From: Cyanobacteria bacterium M_surface_10_m1_298
GTDB taxonomy: Bacteria; Cyanobacteriota; Cyanobacteriia; PCC-6307; Cyanobiaceae
Assembly (NCBI GenBank): GCA_016882485.1
Contig: VGPT01000004.1
Location: 1 to 64,000 of the forward strand
DNA length: 64,000 bases
Reading direction: 5' to 3'
Made by a program: the position numbers and the translations under genes. The notes under the pieces are model-generated. The model worked only from the letters and a program-made list of their open reading frames with translations. It was not told the DNA's origin and searched no databases. Positions 44,704-53,477 of the stretch are shown one piece after another (the stretch's first letter is position 1; each line of letters begins with the position of its first letter).

Positions 44704-44799
44704 GAGATTTCGGGAGCGTTCGCTTCATGCTGCGGCCGCCGCGCAGAAGCCGCCAGCACGCTTCGTAGCCTGAGATTTCGTCAGAGAGCCGGATCCCGC

Positions 44800-45516
44800 G
44801 TGAACAGGTCTGCCGCCGATCGGATCATCGTGGCCCTCGATGGCATGGCTCCGGAGCAGGCCCTGGGTTTGGCCGCGGCGGTGCCTGAACTCCGCTGGGT
44901 CAAGGTCGGCCTGGAGCTGTTTGTGGCCAGCGGCCCGGATGTGGTGCGCCAGCTGCGCGATCAGGGCAAGCGGGTGTTCCTGGATCTCAAGTTCCACGAC
45001 ATCCCCGCCACCATGGCCGGGGCCTGCCGCAGCGCGGCGCGGCTGGGCGCCGAGCTGATCACCGTGCATGCCTGCGCAGGGGCCCAGGCCCTGCGGGCTG
45101 CTCGGGATGCCGCCATCGATTCGGCCGCTGCTGCGGGCATGCCAGCTCCCACCTTGCTGGCAGTCACGGTGCTCACCAGCTGGGATCCGGCTCGCTTTGC
45201 CGCTGAACTGTCGATTGATGAACCGGTGGCGGCCTACGTGCCCAGGCTCGCTGCGCTAGCGGCTTCCGCCGGCATCGGCGGTTGTGTGTGCTCCCCCCTG
45301 GAGGTGGCTGCCCTGCGAGCGACCCATCCAGAGCCCTTTGCCCTGGTGACCCCCGGGATCCGCCCTGCAGGGAGTGCCCTGGGCGATCAGCAGCGGGTGA
45401 TGACGCCGGCCGAGGCCATCGCCGCCGGCTCCAGCCAGTTGGTGATCGGCCGGCCGATCACGGCGGCGGCAGATCCGGCCCAGGCCTTTGCCGCCTGCTG
45501 CGCGGAGCTGGTCTAG
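44800..45516 (+). CDS. pyrF: Orotidine-5'-phosphate decarboxylase
   Basis: This 238-residue TIM-barrel enzyme forms [23 protein letters not shown] opens the barrel, [20 protein letters not shown] carries the catalytic Lys-Asp pair, [12 protein letters not shown] and [20 protein letters not shown] bind phosphate, and [12 protein letters not shown] ends the active site. The start is GTG 44800; the longer upstream frame is antisense to the cupin gene. It overlaps the glycosyltransferase by 4 nt. Confidence 0.94.
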   Translation: MNRSAADRIIVALDGMAPEQALGLAAAVPELRWVKVGLELFVASGPDVVRQLRDQGKRVFLDLKFHDIPATMAGACRSAARLGAELITVHACAGAQALRAARDAAIDSAAAAGMPAPTLLAVTVLTSWDPARFAAELSIDEPVAAYVPRLAALAASAGIGGCVCSPLEVAALRATHPEPFALVTPGIRPAGSALGDQQRVMTPAEAIAAGSSQLVIGRPITAAADPAQAFAACCAELV

Positions 45517-46685
45517 GCCGCGGCGGTGCCCTGGGGCACCAGGTCGCCGTAGAGGCGCTCGAGCTGATCGATGTTTCGAGTCAGGGTGTAGCGCTCCAGT
45601 GCTCTCTGGCGGCCGCGCCTGCCCAGCTCTTCAATCAGCACCGGTTGGTCCCGCAGCACCGGCAGCAGGGTGCGCAGCTGGGTCGTCACCCCCTGGGTGC
45701 TGATCACAATGCCGGCACCGCCCTGAAGCACCTCACCATCGGCACCGGCGTCGGTGGCCACGCAGGCCGTGCCGCTGGCCATGGCCTCCAGCAGTGCGAG
45801 AGAGAGCCCTTCCACCAGAGAGGGCAACAGGAACACCTCGGCGAGCTGCAGCAGGGCCACCCGCATCGCCTGCTCCGGTTCATGGCCCCACCAGTGCACC
45901 TGGCAGTCGGCTCCATAGCTCTGCATCAGGGATTGGCGCATCGGGCCATCGCCCACCACGACGAGGGTGCAGCCCTCCGGTTGCACCAGTCGCCAGGCCC
46001 GCAGCAGGGCTTCCACGTTCTTCTCGGTGGCGATGCGACCCATGTAGAGGAACACGCGTCGTCCTGAGAACTGTTGCCGCAGCGTCTGCAGTTGGGGTGA
46101 CTCCTGGCCGGCCACGGAAGGGCTCCAGCGCTCTGGATCGACCCCGTTCGGGATGATCGACAGTCGGCTGCTGGGCACGCCGAGGCGCATCAAGACATCG
46201 GCCTGCAGCTCGGAGAAGACCACCACCCGGTCGTAGCGAGCGAGGGACGGGGCGTAGAGCTGGTAGGTGAGCTGCTGGGTGCCGGAACTCAGATTGCGCA
46301 GGCTGGCATCAAACGGTGGGTGGAAGGTGGCCACCAGGGGAACAGACAGCTGCTGGCAGAGATCCGGTAGGCGGAAATCGAGAGGAGAGAGGGTGAGGCT
46401 GGCGTGCACCAAATCGGGTTTCAGCCGCTCCAGCGATTCCCTGAGTTCCCGCTGGGCCCCCGGCGACGGAATGGTGTACACCTGGGATTTCACCAGGTAG
46501 GGCAGGGCGACCTCCGGGCTGGCTTCGCTGCTGTCGACTGGGCGTCCCAGTGACGCGGCAGGGGTGTCGAAGTGAATGAAGCTGATCTCGTGGCCCCGCT
46601 GCCGCAGGGCTTCCGTGGTGGTCAGGCCGTAGGTGACGTTGCCGCAGAAGGGTGACTTTTTGCCCAGCCAGGCGATGTGCGCCAC
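45513..46685 (-). CDS. Family-4 glycosyltransferase
   Basis: This 390-residue retaining GT-B enzyme has an N-terminal acceptor domain ([40 protein letters not shown]). The GT4 donor domain has [35 protein letters not shown] and the E-x7-E segment [20 protein letters not shown]. The N-terminal sequence looks like a widespread cyanobacterial enzyme; a glycolipid synthase such as the DGDG type is one possibility but I am not sure. The MFS transporter gene is 28 bp upstream on the same strand. Confidence 0.85.
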   Translation of the reverse strand: MAHIAWLGKKSPFCGNVTYGLTTTEALRQRGHEISFIHFDTPAASLGRPVDSSEASPEVALPYLVKSQVYTIPSPGAQRELRESLERLKPDLVHASLTLSPLDFRLPDLCQQLSVPLVATFHPPFDASLRNLSSGTQQLTYQLYAPSLARYDRVVVFSELQADVLMRLGVPSSRLSIIPNGVDPERWSPSVAGQESPQLQTLRQQFSGRRVFLYMGRIATEKNVEALLRAWRLVQPEGCTLVVVGDGPMRQSLMQSYGADCQVHWWGHEPEQAMRVALLQLAEVFLLPSLVEGLSLALLEAMASGTACVATDAGADGEVLQGGAGIVISTQGVTTQLRTLLPVLRDQPVLIEELGRRGRQRALERYTLTRNIDQLERLYGDLVPQGTAAA

Positions 46686-46713
46686 GCAGAAGCAACTCGA
46701 CCAATAGTCGACG

Positions 46714-48051
46714 CTAGCAGCGTTTCCAGGGTTGCTCGAGCAGAGCCGCCCCCAACGCCAAGGCCGCCAGGGCCCAGAGCACCGGCAGCAGCCCGTAGCG
46801 GCTCACCACGGCGCCCGCCAGCGCCAGAGGAAGGCTGAGGGCGATGTTGATCAGGTTGTTCTGCAAGCCAAAGACCTTGCCGCGCATCGACTCAGGAGTG
46901 TCTTCCTGGATGGTGGTCTGAGCAGGAATCGCCAGCAGGGCGGCCCCCACCCCGAGCACGGCGCAGAGGGTGAGGGTGAAGCCGAGGTTGCCCCGCAGCT
47001 GCCCCAGCAGCACCAGGCTCCAGGCGATCGTGCCCAGGCCAGCGGAGGCCAGGCGGCGGCGGTTGAATTGATGGCCCACCTGGGCCACCGCCACGGCCCC
47101 CAGGGCCAGGCCGATACCACTCATCGCCAGCAGCGTGCCGAACTGGGTGGGCCCGAGTTGCCGGATCGCCGAGGCCAGGCTGATTGCCAGCACGTAGAGG
47201 GCCGCCAGCAGGCTGTAGAGCAGAACCAGTTGCAGCAGGGCACTGCGCACACTGGGGCGCTCCTTGAGAACAGCCAGGCCATCGGAGATTTCCCGCCAGA
47301 TGTTCTCGTCGTGGCGGCGGTTCGGGGTCTCCTCAATGCGGATCCAGGCGATGGAGAGGGCCGCAAGGCCGTAGCAGAGGGGCAGCAGGGCAAATTCGCC
47401 ATTGCTGATCCCCACAGCGCTGAGGCCGTATTTCAGGAGCCGCAGCACCGGATCCCCCAGGGCAAAACCCACGATCGTGGCCGCCATGCTCGTGGCCTGA
47501 TACAGCGAGTTTGCCGCCAGCAGCTGCCGACTCGGCACCAGCATCGGGATGGCCGCCTGTTCAGCGGGGGCAAAGAACTGGGTGAGCACCGATTCCAGAA
47601 AGGTGATCACCAGCAGGGCCCAGTAGCCCCAGCTCAGCCCCAGCCAGTGGGGGCCATCCAGCAGGCAGAAGGGAGTCAGCAGGGCCAGTCCGGCGCGGAT
47701 CGCATTGGAGGCCACCATCACCTCCCGCTTGGGCCAGCGATCGGCCCAGACCCCGGCCACCAGGCCCAGCACCATCGCGGGGATGGTGTTGGCCACGTAG
47801 ATCCCTGTGGCCAGAAGGGTGATCAACTGGGCCCGGCTTTCCAGGTTGAGGTTGAAGGCCCCGGCGGCTTCGGCCAGGGCGCCGCCCTCGGGAGGTGTTG
47901 CTGTCACCCAGTACTGGGCAATCAGGAACACCATCAACACGATGTAGAACTTGTCGGCGAGCTGGCTGAAGATCTGCCCCAGCCACAGCTTGCGAAATTC
48001 CGGTAGGGCCAGAACGCCCTGGAGCCCCGAAGATCGCGGAAGTTCGCTCAA
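46714..48051 (-). CDS. MFS transporter
   Basis: This 445-residue protein has about 12 transmembrane helices. LPEFRKLWLGQIFSQLADKF leads helix 1, and the MFS loop GVWADRWPKREVMVASNAIR lies between helices 2 and 3. GLALGAVAVAQVGHQFNRRR is in the second half. It resembles efflux-type members of the LmrP/MdtG kind; the substrate is unknown. The start is read as TTG 48051, which overlaps the recO stop (TTGA) and has AGGAG just upstream; an ATG at 48099 is the alternative. Confidence 0.88.
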   Translation of the reverse strand: MSELPRSSGLQGVLALPEFRKLWLGQIFSQLADKFYIVLMVFLIAQYWVTATPPEGGALAEAAGAFNLNLESRAQLITLLATGIYVANTIPAMVLGLVAGVWADRWPKREVMVASNAIRAGLALLTPFCLLDGPHWLGLSWGYWALLVITFLESVLTQFFAPAEQAAIPMLVPSRQLLAANSLYQATSMAATIVGFALGDPVLRLLKYGLSAVGISNGEFALLPLCYGLAALSIAWIRIEETPNRRHDENIWREISDGLAVLKERPSVRSALLQLVLLYSLLAALYVLAISLASAIRQLGPTQFGTLLAMSGIGLALGAVAVAQVGHQFNRRRLASAGLGTIAWSLVLLGQLRGNLGFTLTLCAVLGVGAALLAIPAQTTIQEDTPESMRGKVFGLQNNLINIALSLPLALAGAVVSRYGLLPVLWALAALALGAALLEQPWKRC

Positions 48052-48866
48052 GGTCTCCTCGGTCCGCCGGCACCCGATGATGCCCCATCGCTGAAACACT
48101 GTCTCAACAGCCGCCAGGAGCGCGCGCTGCGGCCGAGGTGCTCCCGACTCCAGAGTTCCAGCAGTTGCAGGAGCCGCAGCCAGACCGGTTCCGGGCCCAT
48201 CAGCTCACCATCGCGCCGGCGCGGCAGGGCCGGGCGCAACAGACGCTGCAGCAACGCCAGTTCGGACGCATTGAGGACCAGCTGGGCGCCGGGCACCGCC
48301 CCGATCACAAATCCTTCATTGGGGATCAGGCTGCAGCGCCAGTCCCAGTTGCCGAGGGGAGGATCCAGAGCTTCTCCGCTGCGGGCGCAGGCGGCGAGGG
48401 GCAGGGCGTAGCCCCCCAGGGCCAGCAAGTGGGTGATCCCCTGCACCGCAATCGCCAGGGCCTCCAGGTTGTCCTGCTGCTCCTTCACCACCAGCTCCAG
48501 CCGGGTGAGCTGCACCAACAGATCCTCCAGAAGACCCTCCACGGCATCGCCGCTGGGCACCAGGGCCAGGGCCAGTTCCGCCAGGCCCTGGGCGGCGGCG
48601 AGGGTCTCCAGGCGTTCCGCCAGGCCGGAGAAGTTGCGCAGCACCCGCAGTTGCCGGATGCGCTTCAGGCCGCTGCGCCCCCCCACCTGCAGGCTCAGCA
48701 CCGCCAGGGGCACGGCGGCTGCCAGGGAGCTCTTCGGTTTGCGGGCTCCGGGGGCCGCCAGTCGGGTCAAGCCCTCCGCGTTGCTTAGCAAGGTGATCAG
48801 CCGGTCTTGTTCGCCCAGGGGGCTGCTGCGCAGCACCAGACCTTCCAGGCGCTGCTCTCCACTCAC
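48048..48866 (-). CDS. recO: DNA repair protein RecO
   Basis: This 272-residue protein mediates RecA loading in the RecFOR pathway. The N-terminal OB fold LEGLVLRSSPLGEQDRLITL, the AAPGARKPKSSLAAAVPLAV segment, and a central helical domain are diagnostic. The C-terminal ALPLAACARSGEALDPPLGN contains a single Cys rather than a full zinc-binding set. The start is GTG 48866, which overlaps the deoC stop as GTGA. Confidence 0.9.
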   Translation of the reverse strand: MSGEQRLEGLVLRSSPLGEQDRLITLLSNAEGLTRLAAPGARKPKSSLAAAVPLAVLSLQVGGRSGLKRIRQLRVLRNFSGLAERLETLAAAQGLAELALALVPSGDAVEGLLEDLLVQLTRLELVVKEQQDNLEALAIAVQGITHLLALGGYALPLAACARSGEALDPPLGNWDWRCSLIPNEGFVIGAVPGAQLVLNASELALLQRLLRPALPRRRDGELMGPEPVWLRLLQLLELWSREHLGRSARSWRLLRQCFSDGASSGAGGPRRP

Positions 48867-49531
48867 GGTTCCGCGCGCAGGCTCTCGATCAGGGCGACCC
48901 CCCGACTCGTGCCCAGACGGCTGGCGCCGGCCTCCACCAGGGCGATCGCCTGATCGAGATCGTTGATGCCTCCCGAGGCCTTCACCGCGGCCCGCCCCCT
49001 GGCGAGCTGCTGCAGCTGTTTCACCTGATCCACGCTCACCGGTGGGCCAAATCCCGTGCCGGTCTTGAGCATGGTCGCCCCCACATCGATGCTGGCCTCC
49101 ACGGCCCAAGCCAGGGTGTCTGGGGTGAGGCGGGCCACCTCAAGGATCACCTTCACGGGCAGCCCCAATTCGGTGATGGGGGCTAGGTCATTGCAGAAGG
49201 CGCGGCTGTCCCCATCGGCGAGGGCCCCGAAGTCGGGCACCACATCCAGTTCCTCAGCTCCCGCCGCGGCGGCCCATTCCGCTTCCGCCCGTTTGATCTC
49301 AGCGGGGATCGCTCCGAAGGGGAACCCCACCACGCTGATCAGCTTCGGACCCCGGCCTCCGCTGGGCCCCAGGCGCTCGCGCGCGGCGGGCAACCAGCGC
49401 GAGGCCACACAGACTCCGGCAAAGTTGAAGTGCCGTGCCTGCTCACAGCACTGCATCACCGCCTCGCGGCCCTGGTGGGGATCCAGCAGGGCGTGATCGA
49501 TCAGCGGGGCGAGGTCGGGCAGGTCGCGCAA
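48863..49531 (-). CDS. deoC: Deoxyribose-phosphate aldolase
   Basis: This 222-residue class I aldolase splits 2-deoxyribose-5-phosphate to acetaldehyde and glyceraldehyde-3-phosphate. LIDHALLDPHQGREAVMQCC opens the barrel, VKVILEVARLT holds the Schiff-base-region residues, and AVKASGGINDLDQAIALVEA carries the second conserved Lys. It is the first gene of a deoC-recO-MFS run with NTGA overlaps. Confidence 0.92.
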   Translation of the reverse strand: MRDLPDLAPLIDHALLDPHQGREAVMQCCEQARHFNFAGVCVASRWLPAARERLGPSGGRGPKLISVVGFPFGAIPAEIKRAEAEWAAAAGAEELDVVPDFGALADGDSRAFCNDLAPITELGLPVKVILEVARLTPDTLAWAVEASIDVGATMLKTGTGFGPPVSVDQVKQLQQLARGRAAVKASGGINDLDQAIALVEAGASRLGTSRGVALIESLRAEP

Positions 49532-49571
49532 GGCAGGGCGCTGATGGCTGGGCTCAGTTTCAGGCCCCGCG

Positions 49572-50159
49572 TCAGGCTTTGGCCTGAATCACACCAAAGC
49601 CGCCGTGATTCCGCCGGTAAGCCACCTGCAGCTCCCCGCTGGCCGCATCGCGGAACAGATAAAAGTCGTGGTCGATCAGCTCCAGCTGATGCAGGGCTGC
49701 CTCCACGCTCATCGGGGTCATCTCGAAATACTTGCGGCGCACACCGCGGCTGGGCAGAGACGCCTCTTTGCCATCCAGCAGTGAGCCATCGACGGCACCG
49801 TCTCCGGCCATCTCCGTGAGGCTGGGGGTGTGGCTGGCGTGATGACCGTGGCTGTGGTGGTGGTCTCCTTGCCGGTCCTTGTAGCGACGCAGTTGTCTGG
49901 CGAGCTTGCCGGCCACCAGATCGATGCTGGCGTAAAGGTTTTCGCTGCGCTCCTGGGCACGAATCACGGTGCCGTTGGCGAACACGGTGACCTCCGCGGT
50001 TTGCTGAGGCACCCGCGGGTTGCGGGCCACCGAGAGATGCACGTCCGCCTCCTTGACCATCCCGTCGAAGTGGCTGATGGCGCGCTTCAGCTTGTCTTCG
50101 GTGTAGTCGCGGATGGCTGGAGTGACCTCCAGATTGCGGCCGTGAATCAACAGCTTCAT
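49572..50159 (-). CDS. hpf: Long-form ribosome hibernation-promoting factor (LrtA-type)
   Basis: This 195-residue protein has the N-terminal S30AE domain LIHGRNLEVTPAIRDYTEDK, ANGTVIRAQERSENLYASID, a His-rich linker (DHHHSHGHHASH, near 99-110), and the C-terminal dimerisation domain RRKYFEMTPMSVEAALHQLE, FYLFRDAASGELQVAYRRN. Long HPF pairs 70S ribosomes into inactive 100S dimers. The cyanobacterial homologue LrtA is light-repressed. It is divergent from lipB across 47 bp. Confidence 0.95.
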   Translation of the reverse strand: MKLLIHGRNLEVTPAIRDYTEDKLKRAISHFDGMVKEADVHLSVARNPRVPQQTAEVTVFANGTVIRAQERSENLYASIDLVAGKLARQLRRYKDRQGDHHHSHGHHASHTPSLTEMAGDGAVDGSLLDGKEASLPSRGVRRKYFEMTPMSVEAALHQLELIDHDFYLFRDAASGELQVAYRRNHGGFGVIQAKA

Positions 50160-50206
50160 CCCTGACCTCCTGGGCGTTCGGCTTGCTCAAACGCTAGGAA
50201 CGGTGG

Positions 50207-50902
50207 GTGATTTCCACCACGGCCCTGACCAGCGGCGACGCAATCTGTTTTGAGCCTCCCGGGCTGGTGCCGTTTGAGCGGGCCTGGGCGTGGCAGCAGG
50301 AGCTGCAGCAGCGTTTGCTGGAGGATCCCAGTGCGCCTGAAGCCGTGCTGCTGCTGGAGCACGAGGCCTGTTACACCCTGGGCCGTGGCGCCGATCCCAG
50401 CTTTCTGGGCTTTGATCCGGCCGATCCACCGGCCCCCCTCTTCCGCATCGATCGGGGAGGCGAGGTGACCCATCACTGTCCGGGGCAACTGGTGCTCTAC
50501 CCCGTCCTCAACCTGCAGCGCCATGGGGCGGATCTGCATGAGTACCTCCGGGAGCTGGAGGCGGTGGTGATCGACCTGCTGGCGGAGCTGGGGCTCCAGG
50601 GTGGCCGCATCGACGGGCTCACCGGGGTCTGGTGCGAGGGCCACAAGCTGGCGGCCATCGGTGTGGGGGCGCGGCGCTGGATCAGCCAGCACGGATTGGC
50701 CCTGAATGTGGATGCCGATCTCCAGGGGTTTGCCGCTGTGGTGCCCTGCGGCATTCGTGACCGGCCCGTGGGACGCGTGGCGGATTGGTGTCCTGATCTG
50801 TCGGCCTCGGATCTCCGCGCACCGCTGCTGGCGGCGTTCAGCCGGCGCTTTGGTTTGTCACTTCGTCCTCCAACCCCCCAAGAGAGGCTTCAGGGGTGGT
50901 AA
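50207..50902 (+). CDS. lipB: Lipoyl(octanoyl) transferase
   Basis: This 231-residue enzyme moves octanoate from ACP to lipoyl domains, including that of PdhC at 53.5 kb. [20 protein letters not shown] is the substrate loop, [20 protein letters not shown] carries the catalytic Lys, and [14 protein letters not shown] and [16 protein letters not shown] (catalytic Cys) follow. It begins at GTG 50207. Confidence 0.94.
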   Translation: MISTTALTSGDAICFEPPGLVPFERAWAWQQELQQRLLEDPSAPEAVLLLEHEACYTLGRGADPSFLGFDPADPPAPLFRIDRGGEVTHHCPGQLVLYPVLNLQRHGADLHEYLRELEAVVIDLLAELGLQGGRIDGLTGVWCEGHKLAAIGVGARRWISQHGLALNVDADLQGFAAVVPCGIRDRPVGRVADWCPDLSASDLRAPLLAAFSRRFGLSLRPPTPQERLQGW

Positions 50903-50954
50903 GACCGGGGCCGTGTGCCTCCAGTGCTGCGTCGTGATGCGTTCCCAGACCGCA

Positions 50955-52880
50955 ATGGCCGAGATCAGCTGGAGCGGTAGTCGCCAGGATCAGCGAGCCC
51001 TGGCGGAACGGCACGATTGGGGATCCCTGCAGGGCCTGGAGCAGCTTTGGGGTCAGCTGGCGGAACTCTATGGAGAGGCCACCGCTCTGGATGCTCCCCA
51101 TGCCAAGCCCCCTGAGCAGCTGAGCTTCAACGCGCTGCATCGCCGCATTGAGCAGGCGGCCGCTGGATTCAGCGCCCTTGGGGTGCGCCCCGGTGATGTG
51201 GTCGGACTGTTCTCGGAAAACAGCCCCCGCTGGTTGGTGGCGGATCAGGCCCTGATGCGTCTGGGTGCCGCCGACGCGGTGCGCGGCAGCAGCGCCCCAG
51301 TGGATGAGTTGCGCTACATCGCCGCCGACAGTCAGGCCGTGGCCCTGGTGCTGGAGTCGGCCGATCTGCTCCAGGAGCTCAAGCTCAGCAGTGAACTGCT
51401 GGGGCAGCTGCGGTTTGTCGTGCTCCTTCAGGGGGATCGTGGTTCGGTGGTGCCGGTGGTGCCCTGCTTCACCTGGGAGGAACTGATGCAGCGGGGCGCC
51501 TCGGCCCCGGCCCCGGCTTGGCCCGAGGGTGGTGAACAGAGGCTAGCCACGGTGCTCTACACCTCTGGCACCACAGGGCGCCCCAAGGGTGTTCCCCTCA
51601 CCCACGCCAACCTGCTCCAGCAACTGCGCCATCTCGGGGTGGCGGTGGCGCCCCGACCTGGCGATCGCGTGTTGAGCGTGTTGCCGATCTGGCATGCCTA
51701 TGAGCGCAGTGCCGAGTACTTCCTGCTCTCCTGCGGCTGCGAGCAGACCTACACGACCCTCAAGCAGCTGAGGCCTGATCTGCAACGCGTCCGGCCCCAC
51801 TATCTGATCAGCGTGCCTCGCTTGTGGGAGGCCCTGCTCAGTGGCTTTGAAGATGCCCTCGCGGCGATGCCCGCCAGCCGGGCCAAGCTGCTGCGCTCGG
51901 CCCTGGCCCTGAGCCGTTTTCACTGCCTCGCGCGCCGGGTGGCTGCTGATCGCACGTTGGCACCGGAGTCGAAGCGCGGCCGCGCGCTGTCCGCTGCGGG
52001 CGCCCTGATCAGCTGGCCCCTGCACGCTCTGGCGGGGCAGCTGTTCTGGCCGAAGGTGCGCAGCCAACTGATCGGTGGTCGCCTGCGCACCGCCATCAGC
52101 GGTGGTGGAGCCTTGGCCATGCATGTCGATGGCTTCTTCGAGGCGATCGGCATTGAGCTGCTGGTGGGCTACGGACTCACGGAAACCAGCCCAGTGCTCA
52201 CCTGCCGCCGCCGTTGGAACAACCGCCGCGGCAGCTCTGGTCAGCCCCTGCCGGGCACCGCGATCAAGATCGTTGATCCGGAGTCCGGCGCCGTTCTGGG
52301 CATTGGAGAGCGGGGCAAGGTGCTAGCCAAGGGAACCCAGGTGATGGGGGGCTACTTGGGCAAGCCCGAGGCCACCGCCAAGGTGCTGGATGCCCAGGGC
52401 TGGTTTGACACCGGTGATCTGGGCCAGCTGTTGGCGGACGGAACCCTGGTGCTCACCGGACGCGCCAAAGACACCATCGTGCTCAGCAGCGGGGAGAACA
52501 TTGAGCCTGGCCCCCTCGAGGAGTGCCTGGTGGCCTGCACCCTGGTCGAGCAGGTGATGCTGGTGGGGCAAGACCGCAAGGCCCTCGGTGCCTTGGTGGT
52601 GCCCAGGATCGAGGCGCTTAACGCCTATGCCCAGGAGCAGGGCCTGCCGCCGCTGCAGGGAGCCGTGGCTGATCCGGCGCTGCTCAAGGCGTTGACCAGC
52701 CGACTCAACCGTCGGTTGCAGGCTCGGCCGGGCTCCAGGCCCGATGAGCGTCTCGCTGGGCTGGCCCTTGTGGAGCCGTTCAGCATCGATAACGGCTTGC
52801 TGACCCAGACCCTGAAGCAGAAGCGAGACCGCATTGCCGATCGCGATGCCTCCGCCATTGCCTCGATCTATTCCCGCTGA
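50955..52880 (+). CDS. Long-chain acyl-ACP synthetase / acyl-CoA ligase
   Basis: This 641-residue AMP-forming ligase activates free fatty acids. The AMP-binding loop is LYTSGTTGRPKGVPLTHANL, the adenine motif LVGYGLTETSPVL, and the hinge AQGWFDTGDLGQLLADGTLV with LTGRAKDTIVLSSGENIEPG. Length and sequence fit the cyanobacterial Aas that recycles fatty acids to ACP. ATG 50955 is chosen; ATG 50937 gives six more residues. The next gene, YlqD, is 86 bp downstream. Confidence 0.93.
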   Translation: MAEISWSGSRQDQRALAERHDWGSLQGLEQLWGQLAELYGEATALDAPHAKPPEQLSFNALHRRIEQAAAGFSALGVRPGDVVGLFSENSPRWLVADQALMRLGAADAVRGSSAPVDELRYIAADSQAVALVLESADLLQELKLSSELLGQLRFVVLLQGDRGSVVPVVPCFTWEELMQRGASAPAPAWPEGGEQRLATVLYTSGTTGRPKGVPLTHANLLQQLRHLGVAVAPRPGDRVLSVLPIWHAYERSAEYFLLSCGCEQTYTTLKQLRPDLQRVRPHYLISVPRLWEALLSGFEDALAAMPASRAKLLRSALALSRFHCLARRVAADRTLAPESKRGRALSAAGALISWPLHALAGQLFWPKVRSQLIGGRLRTAISGGGALAMHVDGFFEAIGIELLVGYGLTETSPVLTCRRRWNNRRGSSGQPLPGTAIKIVDPESGAVLGIGERGKVLAKGTQVMGGYLGKPEATAKVLDAQGWFDTGDLGQLLADGTLVLTGRAKDTIVLSSGENIEPGPLEECLVACTLVEQVMLVGQDRKALGALVVPRIEALNAYAQEQGLPPLQGAVADPALLKALTSRLNRRLQARPGSRPDERLAGLALVEPFSIDNGLLTQTLKQKRDRIADRDASAIASIYSR

Positions 52881-52966
52881 AGGCTCTGGTCCGGAAACCC
52901 GCCCTGCCTGTGGCGTTGTCGCAGGGGAGGGCGGCTGACAGGCTGGGCGCCCTGTCTCTTGACTCC

Positions 52967-53410
52967 ATGGCTGAGGGTTCTCTCTCGATCAAGCGCTCCA
53001 TCACCGTGCGCGCTGTGGTCACCCCTCGCTGGAAAGAGGACGCCGAACGCGAGATCAGCACGGCCATCGCCGGCAGTGACGCGCAATTGGCCCAGCTCGA
53101 GCAGGAGGGTCAGCAACTGGTGGAGGCGATCCGCAGCCAGAGCGCCAACCCCCTCGACCCCCGTGTGCAGGAGCAGGTGGCTTCCGTGCAGGAGCAGGTG
53201 GCCGCCAAGCGGGCCGAGCTGGAGGAGCAGAAGCGTCAGCTGCTGGAGCAGCAACGTCAGGTGCGTGAGCTGGAGATGGAGCAGATCGTGGAACAGGGTC
53301 AGCTCGAAAGCTTCACCGACGTGACGGTGGGCGACAACCTGGTGGAGAAGCTTCAGGTGGCTGTGGTGGTGCGCGACGGCGTGATCGAGGCGATCGAGGG
53401 AGCTCTCTGA
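52967..53410 (+). CDS. YlqD-family coiled-coil protein
   Basis: This 147-residue protein has a beta-rich N-terminus (LSIKRSITVRAVVTPRWKED), a long Glu/Gln coiled coil (about 40-112), and a C-terminal beta pair FTDVTVGDNLVEKLQVAVVV. This is the YlqD pattern known from Bacillus and cyanobacteria, with no assigned role. It precedes pdhC by 67 bp on the same strand. Confidence 0.82.
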   Translation: MAEGSLSIKRSITVRAVVTPRWKEDAEREISTAIAGSDAQLAQLEQEGQQLVEAIRSQSANPLDPRVQEQVASVQEQVAAKRAELEEQKRQLLEQQRQVRELEMEQIVEQGQLESFTDVTVGDNLVEKLQVAVVVRDGVIEAIEGAL

Positions 53411-53477
53411 GGCTCAACCGCGAGGTGGCAGCCGCTGTGCCACGTAAAATCCGGCCCAATTGAGCGGCAGAACTCCG

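Noticed and set aside
44703-44780. Direct repeat TGAGATTTCG at 44703-44712 and 44771-44780
   Set aside because: Ten bases repeated once near a promoter could be chance. No mirrored copy or spacing typical of an operator was found.
46732-48006. 424-codon plus-strand frame
   Set aside because: It is fully antisense to the MFS transporter gene, and its His/Gln/Gly-rich composition is typical of antisense of membrane-protein codons.
48099-48866. Longer forms of recO (to 49109) and the MFS gene (to 48099)
   Set aside because: The extra N-terminal residues are antisense-like or overlap deoC and recO, whereas GTG 48866 and TTG 48051 give family-length proteins and tidy 4-nt overlaps.
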